DNA of 51,795 bases. It comes from Caldilineaceae bacterium (lineage in GTDB: Bacteria; Chloroflexota; Anaerolineae; Caldilineales; Caldilineaceae). Position numbers and translations under genes: made by a program. Below, in pieces: positions 9,166-18,190 of this stretch. Each line of letters starts with the position of its first letter. The stretch's first letter is position 1. The stretch is from NCBI GenBank assembly GCA_020433455.1, contig JAGRCP010000007.1, positions 1 to 51,795 of the forward strand. The letters are read 5' to 3'. Under the pieces are notes generated by a model. The model was not told where the DNA came from. It was given only the letters and a program-made list of their open reading frames with translations, and did no database searches.

Positions 9166-10146
9166 ATGAGTCGGTATGAACGGTACAACAGCAGCCGGGC
9201 TATTGATACAGACAAAGGCATCAAGGCGCGCAGCAAACGGGGCGATTTTGCGGAAAACTGGTGGGCCCAGCGCTGGATCAAGGCGCTGGAGCGGATCACC
9301 GACGCGGGGCGTCTGCGCCGGGGTCGCAGCTACGCGCGCAAAGGCCAGGTCCTGTCGTTAACGGAAGAACGCAGCGCGATCCACGCCAAGGTTCAGGGTT
9401 CGCGCAGCAGACCTTATAGCGTGACGATTCAACTTCAGCCGCTCAGCGACAGCGAATGGGATGGGGTGATGCAGGCGCTCTCTGAACAGGCGCTCTTTAC
9501 CGCGCAACTATTGGCAGGGGAGATGCCCCACGAAATTGAAGAGGTCTTCCAGGCCGCGGGCGCGAGTCTCTTCCCGGACAAAAAGAGCGAACTGATCACC
9601 GAATGCTCTTGCCCGGATTGGGCCAATCCTTGCAAACATGTGGCCGCAACCCATTACATTCTGGGCGAACAATTCGATATCGATCCCTTTCTGCTCTTCC
9701 GCCTGCGCGGCCGGGATCAGGCCGCGATCGTCCATGCGTTGCGCTCCATGCGCGCCGCGGATCAAGCTGAAACCGCGGATCATGCTCTGGCCGAAGCGGG
9801 CGTTGACTATGCCACAGAGAATTATGCCGCGGACAATTATGCCGCTGAGAGTGACACGCCGCTCGATCAGTCGGTGGACGATTTCTGGCGCATGGGGGAA
9901 TCGCTGGACCATTTCCCCACCTACCTTCACGAACCGACCACGCCCATGTCGATCCTGCGTCGCCTGGGAAAACCGGCCTTTTTGAGCGACAACGCGCCGA
10001 CCGCGTTCAGGCCGATCTATGAACGCATCTCCCAGGAAGGACTCGATATCGCTTATACTGGCGGATCGGATCGGAATGATGCGATTGAACCCGATGATGA
10101 ACTTGAACTCAGCGATGATCTTGATCCGTCGCAGGATGAGCATTGA
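9166..10146 (+). CDS. SWIM zinc-finger protein
   Basis: This 326-residue protein has the SWIM pattern CxC-x6-CxH at C147, C149, C156 and H158 (ECSCPDWANPCKH). The N-terminal part contains RRGRSYARKGQVLSL, typical of bacterial SWIM proteins. The tail after residue 200 is acidic and of low complexity. The start at 9166 (MSRYERYN) has GAGG seven bases upstream. SWIM proteins paired with SNF2 helicases recur in bacteria, and the finger is thought to bind DNA or protein. Here it sits between the helicase and a 593-residue partner, 13 bases from the latter. The acidic tail may mediate contact with a basic partner; that is inference. Confidence 0.88.
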   Translation: MSRYERYNSSRAIDTDKGIKARSKRGDFAENWWAQRWIKALERITDAGRLRRGRSYARKGQVLSLTEERSAIHAKVQGSRSRPYSVTIQLQPLSDSEWDGVMQALSEQALFTAQLLAGEMPHEIEEVFQAAGASLFPDKKSELITECSCPDWANPCKHVAATHYILGEQFDIDPFLLFRLRGRDQAAIVHALRSMRAADQAETADHALAEAGVDYATENYAADNYAAESDTPLDQSVDDFWRMGESLDHFPTYLHEPTTPMSILRRLGKPAFLSDNAPTAFRPIYERISQEGLDIAYTGGSDRNDAIEPDDELELSDDLDPSQDEH

Positions 10147-10159
10147 AGAGGAATAGAAG

Positions 10160-11941
10160 ATGGCTCGTATACAGGATTTTTTGCTGGATGAATACACCAG
10201 TGATGATTTGAAAAGCCTGCTCGACCTGACCGGCACAAAGAAGAAGCCGACGCGCAAGGCCGAGCGCGCCGCGCTGCTGGAGGAGATTCTGACGGACCCG
10301 GCTGAAGTCAAAAGGCTGTGGGGCGAAATGGATGAGGTCAGCCAATTGGCGCTGGCATTCGCCTATCACAGTGATGGCCTTTTTACGGCGAATGCGTTCT
10401 CTGCTCAATACAACATGTTGCCTCAACGCCCCAAAAAGCGCAGTTACTCCTGGTATGGCGAGCCGATGTTGCTGGATCTCTTTATGCCGGGATCGTTGCG
10501 CGGCTATATCGGCAACAGAAGCATCTACCCGGATGTGATGCCGCTGCTGGCCCCGCTCATGCCGCCGCCGGATCGCTTTGAACTGCGTGGAATAGAGAAC
10601 CCGCCGCCGCATTCGAGTCTTCAAGGCTTCACCTATGCTGTGGAAATCCTTCCCACCGAGAAAGCGGGACGACAGGATCTCTTGCTTGTTCTGAGTCTGG
10701 TCGAGCAGGGCGGGCTTCGCTTCGCCCAGAAGAAAGATCCGACGTTGACGCCAAAGGGCGCGGAGATGCTGGAGGCGGCAATCACGCCTTTGGCGGATGG
10801 GGCGACCGGCGCGTTTCTCTCCCGTTTGCGTGCCTATGGTCTGGTCATCTTTGCTGTGGAATCGGGTCTCGTATCCGGCTCCGGCAAAAATTTTTGCCTC
10901 ACCGAATTGGGAAAACAATATCTGGTCACAGAGGATCCCGCGCTTCTTCTCGACGCCTTTACGGTCTGGAGCGAAGAGGCGAGCTTTGACGAATTGACAC
11001 GTATCGCCGCGATTCGGGGAACCCGTTCCAAAGGACTCAAATTAACGCCGCCGGCAGAGCGTCGCTCCCGCATTGTGGAAGCGCTCTCCTGGGCGCCCGT
11101 GGGCGTCTGGATCTCCATCCATGAATTTTATCGGGCGCTCCGGGCCTGGCAACTGGATTTTGAGATCGAAGAAGGCGGGCTGGAAAAGCTCTATGTCGGC
11201 TACCAATATCGCTCCGGCGGCTACTACGAACCGTGGGCTGACGGCGGCGACATGTGGCTGCTGACCAATGGTCTCTACATCAACGCAATTTTCTTTGAAT
11301 ACCTGGCCGCCATCGGCGCGATTGATCTGGTCTTTGTGGAGGATGTCGACTATTTCCCCGCGGCGACCTACAACGGCGATGACGTGAAACCCTACAGCGA
11401 TTATGACGGCTTGTCCGGCTTTCGCATCACACCGCTGGGCGCGTATCTCTTTGGCCAGGCGAAGAGCTACACGCCGCCCAAATCCGCGACCGAGGCTCTC
11501 TTCTCTCTGAACGATGCGGGGGGCGTGACATTGCTGAATCCCGCCGCCTTGTCTTCCGCTCAATCCGCCCAGTTGGAACAGATCGCTGACGGAAGCGGCG
11601 CAACTTATCGACTCTCCAAAGAGAAACTCCTGACCATTTTGGAGGAGCAAAAGGATCTGGATATGCAGCGACTCTTCCTGAGCCAGCGCAATCAGGGACC
11701 GCTGCCCGCCGGGGTTGAAGCGTTGCTGGCGACAGCGGAAAGGGACAGCAAAGCGTTCCGCCTGAAGACGCCCATGGTGACAATCTCCGTGCGTTCGGAA
11801 GAATTGGCGCAATTGGTGATGGAGGATCCCGTCGCGGGCAAGATCGCACGCCAGTTGGACAGCCGGACATTGTTGATTCCCGCAAACCGGGAGACCGCGT
11901 TTCGGAACGCCCTGCGCGATTTGGGATACGGTTTGGGCTGA
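10160..11941 (+). CDS. Unrecognised protein linked to the SNF2/SWIM cluster
   Basis: I do not recognise a catalytic domain in these 593 residues. The first 50 residues (QDFLLDEYTSDDLKSLLDLTG, then KKKPTRKAERAALLEEILT) resemble a SAP-like helix pair plus a basic segment, compatible with nucleic-acid binding. The middle and C-terminal parts contain winged-helix-like stretches (LTPKGAEMLEAAI, LTELGKQYLV, FRITPLGAYLFGQ) where a helix precedes short strands. The final part resembles helicase-associated C-terminal regions (MVTISVRSEELAQLV, ARQLDSRTLLIPANRETAF). Its start lies 13 bases after the SWIM gene with AGAGG upstream. The context suggests a DNA-binding or bridging partner of the helicase; this is inference. 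Confidence 0.75.
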   Translation: MARIQDFLLDEYTSDDLKSLLDLTGTKKKPTRKAERAALLEEILTDPAEVKRLWGEMDEVSQLALAFAYHSDGLFTANAFSAQYNMLPQRPKKRSYSWYGEPMLLDLFMPGSLRGYIGNRSIYPDVMPLLAPLMPPPDRFELRGIENPPPHSSLQGFTYAVEILPTEKAGRQDLLLVLSLVEQGGLRFAQKKDPTLTPKGAEMLEAAITPLADGATGAFLSRLRAYGLVIFAVESGLVSGSGKNFCLTELGKQYLVTEDPALLLDAFTVWSEEASFDELTRIAAIRGTRSKGLKLTPPAERRSRIVEALSWAPVGVWISIHEFYRALRAWQLDFEIEEGGLEKLYVGYQYRSGGYYEPWADGGDMWLLTNGLYINAIFFEYLAAIGAIDLVFVEDVDYFPAATYNGDDVKPYSDYDGLSGFRITPLGAYLFGQAKSYTPPKSATEALFSLNDAGGVTLLNPAALSSAQSAQLEQIADGSGATYRLSKEKLLTILEEQKDLDMQRLFLSQRNQGPLPAGVEALLATAERDSKAFRLKTPMVTISVRSEELAQLVMEDPVAGKIARQLDSRTLLIPANRETAFRNALRDLGYGLG

Positions 11942-11999
11942 TCCTGATCGATTTTCGGCGGGATTGAGCAGCGACATTCAGTCAGATGCAGCAAAACAA

Positions 12000-12062
12000 T
12001 GTCCCCAGCACGGACCAAGACCGGATCGATACCCCAAGTGGTCCGGGTCCGTGCCGGGGACA
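12000..12062. repeat. Inverted repeat, GTCCCCGGCACGGA family
   Basis: The left arm (12000-12024, TGTCCCCAGCACGGACC...) and the right arm (12039-12062, GGTCCGGGTCCGTGCC...) are complementary over about 24 bases with few mismatches. The loop is short, giving a strong stem. The element lies between the SNF2/SWIM trio and the first CHAT gene. There is no T-run on either strand, so a mobile or REP-like element is more likely than a terminator. The same core occurs at 46483-46546. Confidence 0.7.
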
Positions 12063-12165
12063 TGACGCCGCGGCAGCGCAAATTTTTCCCAATGGCATCT
12101 TCTCCCTCTCTGCGCGATAATACCCCGGACCAACCAGCGCGATCACCCACATCAGGAGACCCCCC

Positions 12166-15100
12166 ATGGACGCTTCCTTCTCGCAGAACGCCCAGTTGAC
12201 CTGCCCCAATTGCCGCCGCGCCTTTGACGCCGAGATTTGGCTCATCGTTGACGCTGCCGCACGGCCCGATCTGCTGGAGCGAATCCGCGCCGGCGCGCTA
12301 CACGACATCCCCTGCCCCCACTGCGGCGAAGCCGGTCAAATCGACGCGCCCCTGCTCCTCTACCGGCCCGACAACGAGCCGCGCCTCGTCTTCTCCCCGG
12401 CCCAGGGAACCACCGCCGAGCAGGACCGGGAGCAGGCGAGCGGGCTGACGGGTGCGTTGGCCCAGCAGCTGGGCAACGCCTGGCAGGACGCCTGGCAGGA
12501 GGAGCTTTTGGTTCTGTCCCGGCCGCTTCTGGCCGCGGCCCTCAGCGATGACCCGGAGGCGGCGCTGGCCGGCATGATGGATCGGGCCGAGGCCGCGCTG
12601 GAGAAACTGCGCACCGAAGATCCGGAGGCCTACGCCCAAATGGAAGCGGCCGCCCGCGCGGCCGCTGACGATGGTGATGACGAACCGGATGCCCAGGCCG
12701 CACCCCCCCTGCTCCAGGCGCTCAACGACTTCATCCGCGCGGACTCCTGGAATGAATCCCGGCGCATCGTCCAAGAACACCCGGATCTGCTCAGCGACGA
12801 AGCCGACGGACTGCTGGCCCAGGCGGTTGACCGGGCCCGGGCTGACCACAACCAGCAGGCAGCCACGGTCTATGCCGAACACCTGGCCCTGCTGCGCCGC
12901 TGCCGGGCTGTGGGCATTGAAGAAGCCTTTGCCGAAAAGATGGGCGGGCGAGATGAGGCGGATTCCGGTGAGATTCCGCCCGAGCTGCGCCCGCTGTTGG
13001 AGGCCATGGCCGCATTGCCCGAAGAGGAGCGAACTACGCTGGCGGGGCTTTTTGCCGATGCTGAGAGCATGGAAGAATTATTGGCCGCGCTGGAGGGGCA
13101 TCCGCATCTGCGCGACGCGCTGGTCGCAGCCGCTGCCGGTCGGAGCGGGCCGGAGATTCCGCCCCAATTTGCCGATGACTTGCAGGCCGCGCAGCAGACT
13201 GAGACGCGCTATCGGCAGACAGGCGATTTCGCCGCGCTGGGCATGGCCCAGGCCGCGTGGCGACGTATTCTGGATCACCCGGACTTTGACCATGCACCCG
13301 ACCGCTTCCGCCTGGCCGTTTTGAATGATGCCGGCGGCGTCTTCTTGCGCGCCTATTGGGCCAGGGGCCGGGCTGCCGATCTGGATTTAGCGCTCCAATT
13401 CTGGACGGAGGCGGTGGAGGCCACGCCTGCCGGGTCGCCGGATCTGCCTTCTCGCCTCAACAATTTGGGGAACGGACTGAGCGACCGGTTTGCCCGGAGC
13501 GGACGGGAAGCGGATCTGGAAGCGGCGCGAACAAGCTATCGTCGTGCATGTGAACTCGGACAGGAGAGCGCAGTCGAGGAAGCGCTGCGCAGTGCGCGTA
13601 ACTGGTCGAGCTGGGCGTTGGGTCGGTCCGCCTGGAACGAAGCTGTCGATGCCGGGGCACTGGGCCTGGCAGCGTTGGATCGTCTCTTTGCGGTCCAATT
13701 CAGCCGCGCGGATCAGGAGAACGCCTTGCAGCAGGGCCGGGCGCTGGCCGCGGCAACTGCCTATGCCCATGCTCAAATGGGCATGGAAGCGCAAGCAACG
13801 GAAGTCATGGAGCAAGGGCGCGCTCGTCTGTTGGCCGAAGCCCTGGAGCAAAATCGTCGGGATCTGGGCCGTCTGCCGGAACTTGGCCACGCTGATCTCT
13901 ATGGCCGCTATCAGTCCATCCTGGAAGAGCGCCGCAGACTGCTGCAAATCGGCGAAATGGAGGCCGCGGGCGAAGCCGTGGCCGGTGCGCCCGCAGTCGG
14001 GGCGCGGCTCAACGCGCTGGATCAACTCTTTTCTGATCTTCAAACGGTCATCGCCGAAATCCGTCAAATTCCGGGCTATGAAGACTTCTTCGCCAAACCG
14101 GATTTTGCCCGCATCCAGAGCGCACTCGTTTCTGCGGACGGCACCGGAGCCGTCGGCGTCTATCTTCTCACTACATCGGTCGGCGGTCTGGCCCTCATCG
14201 TACATGGGGACGGCGTGGCCGCGCTTCAGTTGCCTGAACTCACTGACGAGAAGTTGGGTGAACTGCTACGATCCTGGTTTGGCGCCTATGACACTTATCT
14301 GAGTGAACAGAATAAAACTACCCGTCAAGGCTGGTACAAAGCGATCGAGGACATCACCGAAAAACTCTGGAAGCTGGCCATGGGGCCGCTGGCGGCCAGG
14401 CTTCACGGGCTTCTGGGGGAGAGCGATCCGCCGCCGGTGGTGACGCTGATTCCCGCGGGGCTGTTGGCTCTGTTGCCTTTGCACGCTGCGTGGACGCAGG
14501 ACCCAACCGGCGAAAGCGCCCGCCGCTACTTCCTGGACGACTTCGCCGTGAACTACGCGCCCTCGGCCACCGCGCTGGGCCATAGCCGTGCCCGGGCCGG
14601 AGCCATGCAGACCATGGACGCGCTTCTGGCCGTGGACGAGCCCAGGCCGGTTCGCGCCGGCGGCCTGCCCAATTCCAAACGGGAGGTGGACGCCATCGGC
14701 AGCCTCTTTGGCGCGCCGACCGTCTTGCGCCACGCCCAGGCCACCCGCGCCGTCGCGCTGGCCGAACTGCCCGGCGCGGCCGTGGCCCACTTCTCCTGTC
14801 ACGGCGGCAACGACTGGGGCGATCCGCTGAAAAGCGGTCTGCTCATGGCCAATGACGAGATGCTGACCACCCGGGATCTGCTGGGCGCCCGCCTGCCTGA
14901 TGCCCGTCTCGCCACGCTCTCCGCCTGCGAAACCGGCATCGTCGGCGCCAAATTGCCCGACGAAGTGGTCATGCTGCCCAGCGCCATGGTCCAGGCGGGC
15001 TACGCCGGGGTAGCGGCTTCGCTCTGGTCCGTGAATGAGATCAGCACGGCCATGCTCATGGTGCGCTTCTACGAATATTGGCGCACCGAGGGGCTGGCGC

Positions 15101-15321
15101 CGGTCTACGCGTTGCGGGCCGCGCAGCGCTGGGTGCGGGACACGACCAACGGCGAGAAGGCTGATTATTTCGAGGGCTTTGTTGTGTCCGGCGCCCAAAA
15201 GATGGCCGGCGGGGTGGCGGCTGAGTTTTTCAGCGCCGCGCTGCTGAACAGAGAGGGAGCCGAGGCCCGTTCTTTTGATCATCCGGTCTGGTGGTCCGCC
15301 TTCACGTTGACCGGCGTCTGA
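12166..15321 (+). CDS. CpXC zinc-ribbon / helical-repeat / CHAT protease-like protein
   Basis: This is a 1051-residue multidomain protein. Residues 1-85 form a CpXC-type zinc ribbon with C13-x2-C16 and C50-x2-C53. A long helical region follows, with TPR-like helices around residues 350-550 (LDLALQFWTEAVEATP, LNNLGNGLSDRFA, LEAARTSYRRACELG). The C-terminal third is a CHAT (caspase-like) peptidase domain, with the catalytic dyad predicted at H879 (VAHFSCHGG) and C921 (LSACETG). CHAT proteins are cysteine peptidases often held inactive until a repeat domain senses a signal. GGAG lies upstream of the start. A second CHAT gene follows 194 bases later. The CpXC-CHAT combination is uncommon in my experience; how widespread it is was not checked. 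Confidence 0.9.
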   Translation: MDASFSQNAQLTCPNCRRAFDAEIWLIVDAAARPDLLERIRAGALHDIPCPHCGEAGQIDAPLLLYRPDNEPRLVFSPAQGTTAEQDREQASGLTGALAQQLGNAWQDAWQEELLVLSRPLLAAALSDDPEAALAGMMDRAEAALEKLRTEDPEAYAQMEAAARAAADDGDDEPDAQAAPPLLQALNDFIRADSWNESRRIVQEHPDLLSDEADGLLAQAVDRARADHNQQAATVYAEHLALLRRCRAVGIEEAFAEKMGGRDEADSGEIPPELRPLLEAMAALPEEERTTLAGLFADAESMEELLAALEGHPHLRDALVAAAAGRSGPEIPPQFADDLQAAQQTETRYRQTGDFAALGMAQAAWRRILDHPDFDHAPDRFRLAVLNDAGGVFLRAYWARGRAADLDLALQFWTEAVEATPAGSPDLPSRLNNLGNGLSDRFARSGREADLEAARTSYRRACELGQESAVEEALRSARNWSSWALGRSAWNEAVDAGALGLAALDRLFAVQFSRADQENALQQGRALAAATAYAHAQMGMEAQATEVMEQGRARLLAEALEQNRRDLGRLPELGHADLYGRYQSILEERRRLLQIGEMEAAGEAVAGAPAVGARLNALDQLFSDLQTVIAEIRQIPGYEDFFAKPDFARIQSALVSADGTGAVGVYLLTTSVGGLALIVHGDGVAALQLPELTDEKLGELLRSWFGAYDTYLSEQNKTTRQGWYKAIEDITEKLWKLAMGPLAARLHGLLGESDPPPVVTLIPAGLLALLPLHAAWTQDPTGESARRYFLDDFAVNYAPSATALGHSRARAGAMQTMDALLAVDEPRPVRAGGLPNSKREVDAIGSLFGAPTVLRHAQATRAVALAELPGAAVAHFSCHGGNDWGDPLKSGLLMANDEMLTTRDLLGARLPDARLATLSACETGIVGAKLPDEVVMLPSAMVQAGYAGVAASLWSVNEISTAMLMVRFYEYWRTEGLAPVYALRAAQRWVRDTTNGEKADYFEGFVVSGAQKMAGGVAAEFFSAALLNREGAEARSFDHPVWWSAFTLTGV

Positions 15322-15349
15322 TGGCCGCTCTGTTGTGCGCCGGGCACGG

Positions 15350-15475
15350 GGCCGCCGAATCAATTCGGCGTCTGCTGCGGGAAACGCGCTGAAGCACGTT
15401 GGGGTATGCGCATCTCAACCGGCTTGAGCCGGTTTCCCATAACAGGCGGCGGTTTCAACCGCTGCCTGCCTTGCC
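15350..15475. repeat. Cluster of three perfect or near-perfect hairpins
   Basis: Three hairpins follow each other between the two CHAT genes: CGCCGAAT with ATTCGGCG (around 15353-15369), AACCGGC-TTGA-GCCGGTT (around 15419-15436) and GGCGGCGGTT with AACCGCTGCC (around 15447-15468). They lack T-runs. They may be dispersed repeat units, or an attenuating structure that limits read-through into the second CHAT gene. Confidence 0.5.
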
Positions 15476-15515
15476 GCTGCTGCGCTGAGCCACGGATAGG
15501 ATAGGAGATGATTTC

Positions 15516-17405
15516 ATGGATCGTGAAACCCTGGCCGCGGCGCTGGATCAGCTCTGGGACGAATTGCCCCAACTGATCGGCGCGGACTGGCCTGAAATCG
15601 CCGCGCAGGTACGCCAATATCGCGCACAATTACAAGACCCGGAGGCCGGACCGCGCGCGCAGGTGGAGATGATTAAAATCCTCTCGCACTATGCTGCGGC
15701 CTGGAAGCGTGTCGTCGAGCTTACGACCGGCAGGGATCAGACAGTTGAAAAGGGAATACAGCCGTATCACGAAGACGCAACCGCTACCCCCCCTGACTCC
15801 GACGTCGTCGTGAATACGGAAGGCGGCCTTGCCATCGGCGGAAACGTTCAGGTCAGCGGCGACTTCATCGGTGGGGACCAAATTGTTTACCCTCCTGCGC
15901 CCGCCCCGCGCACCATCCGCTACACCGACGTCGCCTGTCCCGGCCGGGTCTGGGCCCAGGAAGAACGCTTCACCGTGGTGGCGCGTCTGACCCATCTGCC
16001 CCGCTCCCGTGATGAAGATCTGGTCAAGCCGGTCGAACTGGATGGGATTGCGCCCGTTTTTGTGCAGCTCAACGCGCCCAATTTTACCCTGCTCACCCCC
16101 AACCGGCGGCCCCTGATCCTCCATCCCACCGAAGACAGCGAGGTCTCGTTTGATCTCAGGCCCAGGGAAGAGGGCCTTCATCCCATCGACGTGGAATACT
16201 GGCAGTGCGGCAGGCCGGTGGAAACGGTGCGGCTCATGCTGGAGGTGACGGCGACAAGCATGACCGGCGCTTCCGTGAGGGCGGCCCCCCGCCCCGTCCC
16301 CCTGGGCCCGGAGGTCGAACCGCCGGAGCTGCTGCTGCAAGTCACGTCTGCTGAGGTAGCGGGGCAGGCCCGGCTCTACTTCACCCTTTTTGAGGGAGAT
16401 GCCGTCTCCGACTTGGGGTTTACGCCCTTCACCGCCGATCCCCGAGCCTATGCCGAAAGGCTTTTTGCCCACCTGGAGCGCCTGGCCCAGGATGCGGATG
16501 AGGCCAATCCGGCCCTGTCGGCGCAGCAGGAGGGGGAATTGCAGCAAATAGGCTGGCGGCTTTGGCGCCAATTAACGCCCCAACTGCTGAAAGACGAATA
16601 TTGGCGCAAGCGGGAAGCGTGGGCGGGAAAGGCGCTTCTTCTGCTCTCGGATGAGCCCTACATTCCCTGGGAATTGCTCTGGCCCTATTCCCCTGCGGAG
16701 GAAGTTTCTGATGAACATCCCTGGGGCGTCTCCCTGCGCATGGTTCGCTGGCTGCGCAGCAATGGGAACGATTGGGGCTATCCGGGACCGCCGGCTGCGT
16801 TACGCCTCTCGCCCATGGCCTGCATTGCGCCCCGCGTGGGGCTGCCCATGGGCCCGGCCGAGCAGGAGATGGTGCAGGCGCTCGTGCAGCAACACGCTCT
16901 GTCCGATCTCTCGCCCGGCGACTGCACGTATGATGCGGTAAGCGCATTGCTGGAGACGGAGGACTACGCCTGGCTCCATGTTGCCAGTCACGGTTATTTT
17001 GACCGGGGCGATCCCGACGCCGGCGCCTGTATCGAACTGGAGGACGGCGCGCTGTGCGCCGACGCGATCTGCGGACCTTACATAGAAGGACGGATCGAAA
17101 GGAATCGCCCCGGCGTCTTTCTGAATACGTGCCACAGCGGACGGCAGGCCTGGTCTGTCTCCCGGCTGGGCGGATGGGCCAACGCGTTTATCGGCAGCGG
17201 GGCCGGGCTCTTCATCGCGCCCCTGTGGTCTGTGGCCGATGATGCGGCCTACCGGTTCGCCCAGGCCTTTTACAGTGCGCTGTTGGACGGGAAAACCGCG
17301 GCGGAAGCCGCGCGCAGTAGCCGCGGCGCGCTCTATGCGCCCGGCGATTCCACCTGGCTGGCCTATACCGTCTACGCATATCCCCATGCGCGTCTGGCGG
17401 GCTGA
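15516..17405 (+). CDS. CHAT-domain protein with N-terminal adaptor helices and glycine-rich linker
   Basis: This is a 629-residue protein. Residues 1-75 are an all-helical bundle resembling effector-associated adaptor domains. A linker near residues 105-128 carries the glycine-rich pattern GLAIGGNVQVSGDFIGGDQI that joins adaptor and effector modules in many bacterial conflict proteins. Residues 130-270 look beta-rich. The C-terminal half is a CHAT caspase-like domain with the predicted dyad H492 (LHVASHGYF) and C539 (LNTCHSG). It is followed by the usual FIAPLWSVADDAAYRFAQAFY. A clear AGGAGATG site precedes the start. Known logic for such proteins is recruitment by adaptor pairing and proteolysis of a target. 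The neighbouring CpXC-CHAT protein may be its partner or substrate; this is inference. Confidence 0.88.
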   Translation: MDRETLAAALDQLWDELPQLIGADWPEIAAQVRQYRAQLQDPEAGPRAQVEMIKILSHYAAAWKRVVELTTGRDQTVEKGIQPYHEDATATPPDSDVVVNTEGGLAIGGNVQVSGDFIGGDQIVYPPAPAPRTIRYTDVACPGRVWAQEERFTVVARLTHLPRSRDEDLVKPVELDGIAPVFVQLNAPNFTLLTPNRRPLILHPTEDSEVSFDLRPREEGLHPIDVEYWQCGRPVETVRLMLEVTATSMTGASVRAAPRPVPLGPEVEPPELLLQVTSAEVAGQARLYFTLFEGDAVSDLGFTPFTADPRAYAERLFAHLERLAQDADEANPALSAQQEGELQQIGWRLWRQLTPQLLKDEYWRKREAWAGKALLLLSDEPYIPWELLWPYSPAEEVSDEHPWGVSLRMVRWLRSNGNDWGYPGPPAALRLSPMACIAPRVGLPMGPAEQEMVQALVQQHALSDLSPGDCTYDAVSALLETEDYAWLHVASHGYFDRGDPDAGACIELEDGALCADAICGPYIEGRIERNRPGVFLNTCHSGRQAWSVSRLGGWANAFIGSGAGLFIAPLWSVADDAAYRFAQAFYSALLDGKTAAEAARSSRGALYAPGDSTWLAYTVYAYPHARLAG

Positions 17406-17418
17406 GCGCGGCTCCGTC

Positions 17419-18180
17419 CTACTCTTTCAGCGCGGCCAGCGTGGCCTCGATTACCTGACGCTGCTGTTCCTCCCGGCTGATGGCGGCCGGGTTATCGCCT
17501 GACTGCTCTCCGTACCAGCCGAACTGGGCATGGTTCCCGCCCTCGATAGCGACGAACTGGGCGTCTTCCGGCAGGAGCGGCCGCGACGCCTCGACCTCAG
17601 CGACGGTGGCCAGCCCGTCCAGCGTGCCGTAGATGGAGGCGGCGTTCAGCGGCGCATCACGCAGCGAGTTGCTCCCCGCGGGGTAGGAAGCCCAGAAGAT
17701 GATCTCGCGTATGACATCCGGATGGTTGCCGGCATAACCGGCCGCCATGACGCCGCCCAGGGAATGGCCGCCTATGGCCCACTTGTCGATCGCGGGATAC
17801 GCGGCTATCACTTGCCCGGCCCGATTGGGCGCAAAGACGGCCAGGTTCAGGGGCATGGGCGTGATGACCGCCAGATAGCCCGCCTGGGCCAGCGCCCGGG
17901 CCGCCGGCGCGTAGGCCCGGGCATCCACCCGCGCGCCGGGATAGAAGATGAAGCCCTGCTCCGGCGCGCCGCCCTCCGGCATGAAAACGAGCCACGGCTC
18001 GGTGCTCACGGTTACCGATGCGTCAGACTCCAGCGCGGCCAGGGCCTGGGGCATGGGCTGTGCGGCGTGATTCGCCCACAGCACGAAAGCGATGATGCCT
18101 ATCGCTGACAGGACAGCCAGCGCCCCGCCCGCAATCCCCGCTATGCGCCAAACCGGGCGCTGCTTTTTTGCCGTCATCAA
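17419..18180 (-). CDS. Membrane-anchored or secreted alpha/beta hydrolase
   Basis: These 253 residues begin with one hydrophobic segment (IAGIAGGALAVLSAIGIIAFVLW), acting as signal or anchor, followed by an alpha/beta-hydrolase fold. The nucleophile elbow is GHSLGG and a late histidine sits in GGNHAQFGWYG. The sequence EQGFIFYPGARVDARAYAP resembles dienelactone-hydrolase-like proteins. Substrate is unknown. It is the last gene of the carotenoid operon, 10 bases after crtI, so it may be co-expressed by read-through without acting on pigment. Confidence 0.82.
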   Translation of the reverse strand: MMTAKKQRPVWRIAGIAGGALAVLSAIGIIAFVLWANHAAQPMPQALAALESDASVTVSTEPWLVFMPEGGAPEQGFIFYPGARVDARAYAPAARALAQAGYLAVITPMPLNLAVFAPNRAGQVIAAYPAIDKWAIGGHSLGGVMAAGYAGNHPDVIREIIFWASYPAGSNSLRDAPLNAASIYGTLDGLATVAEVEASRPLLPEDAQFVAIEGGNHAQFGWYGEQSGDNPAAISREEQQRQVIEATLAALKE

Positions 18181-18190
18181 ACATTCCTTT

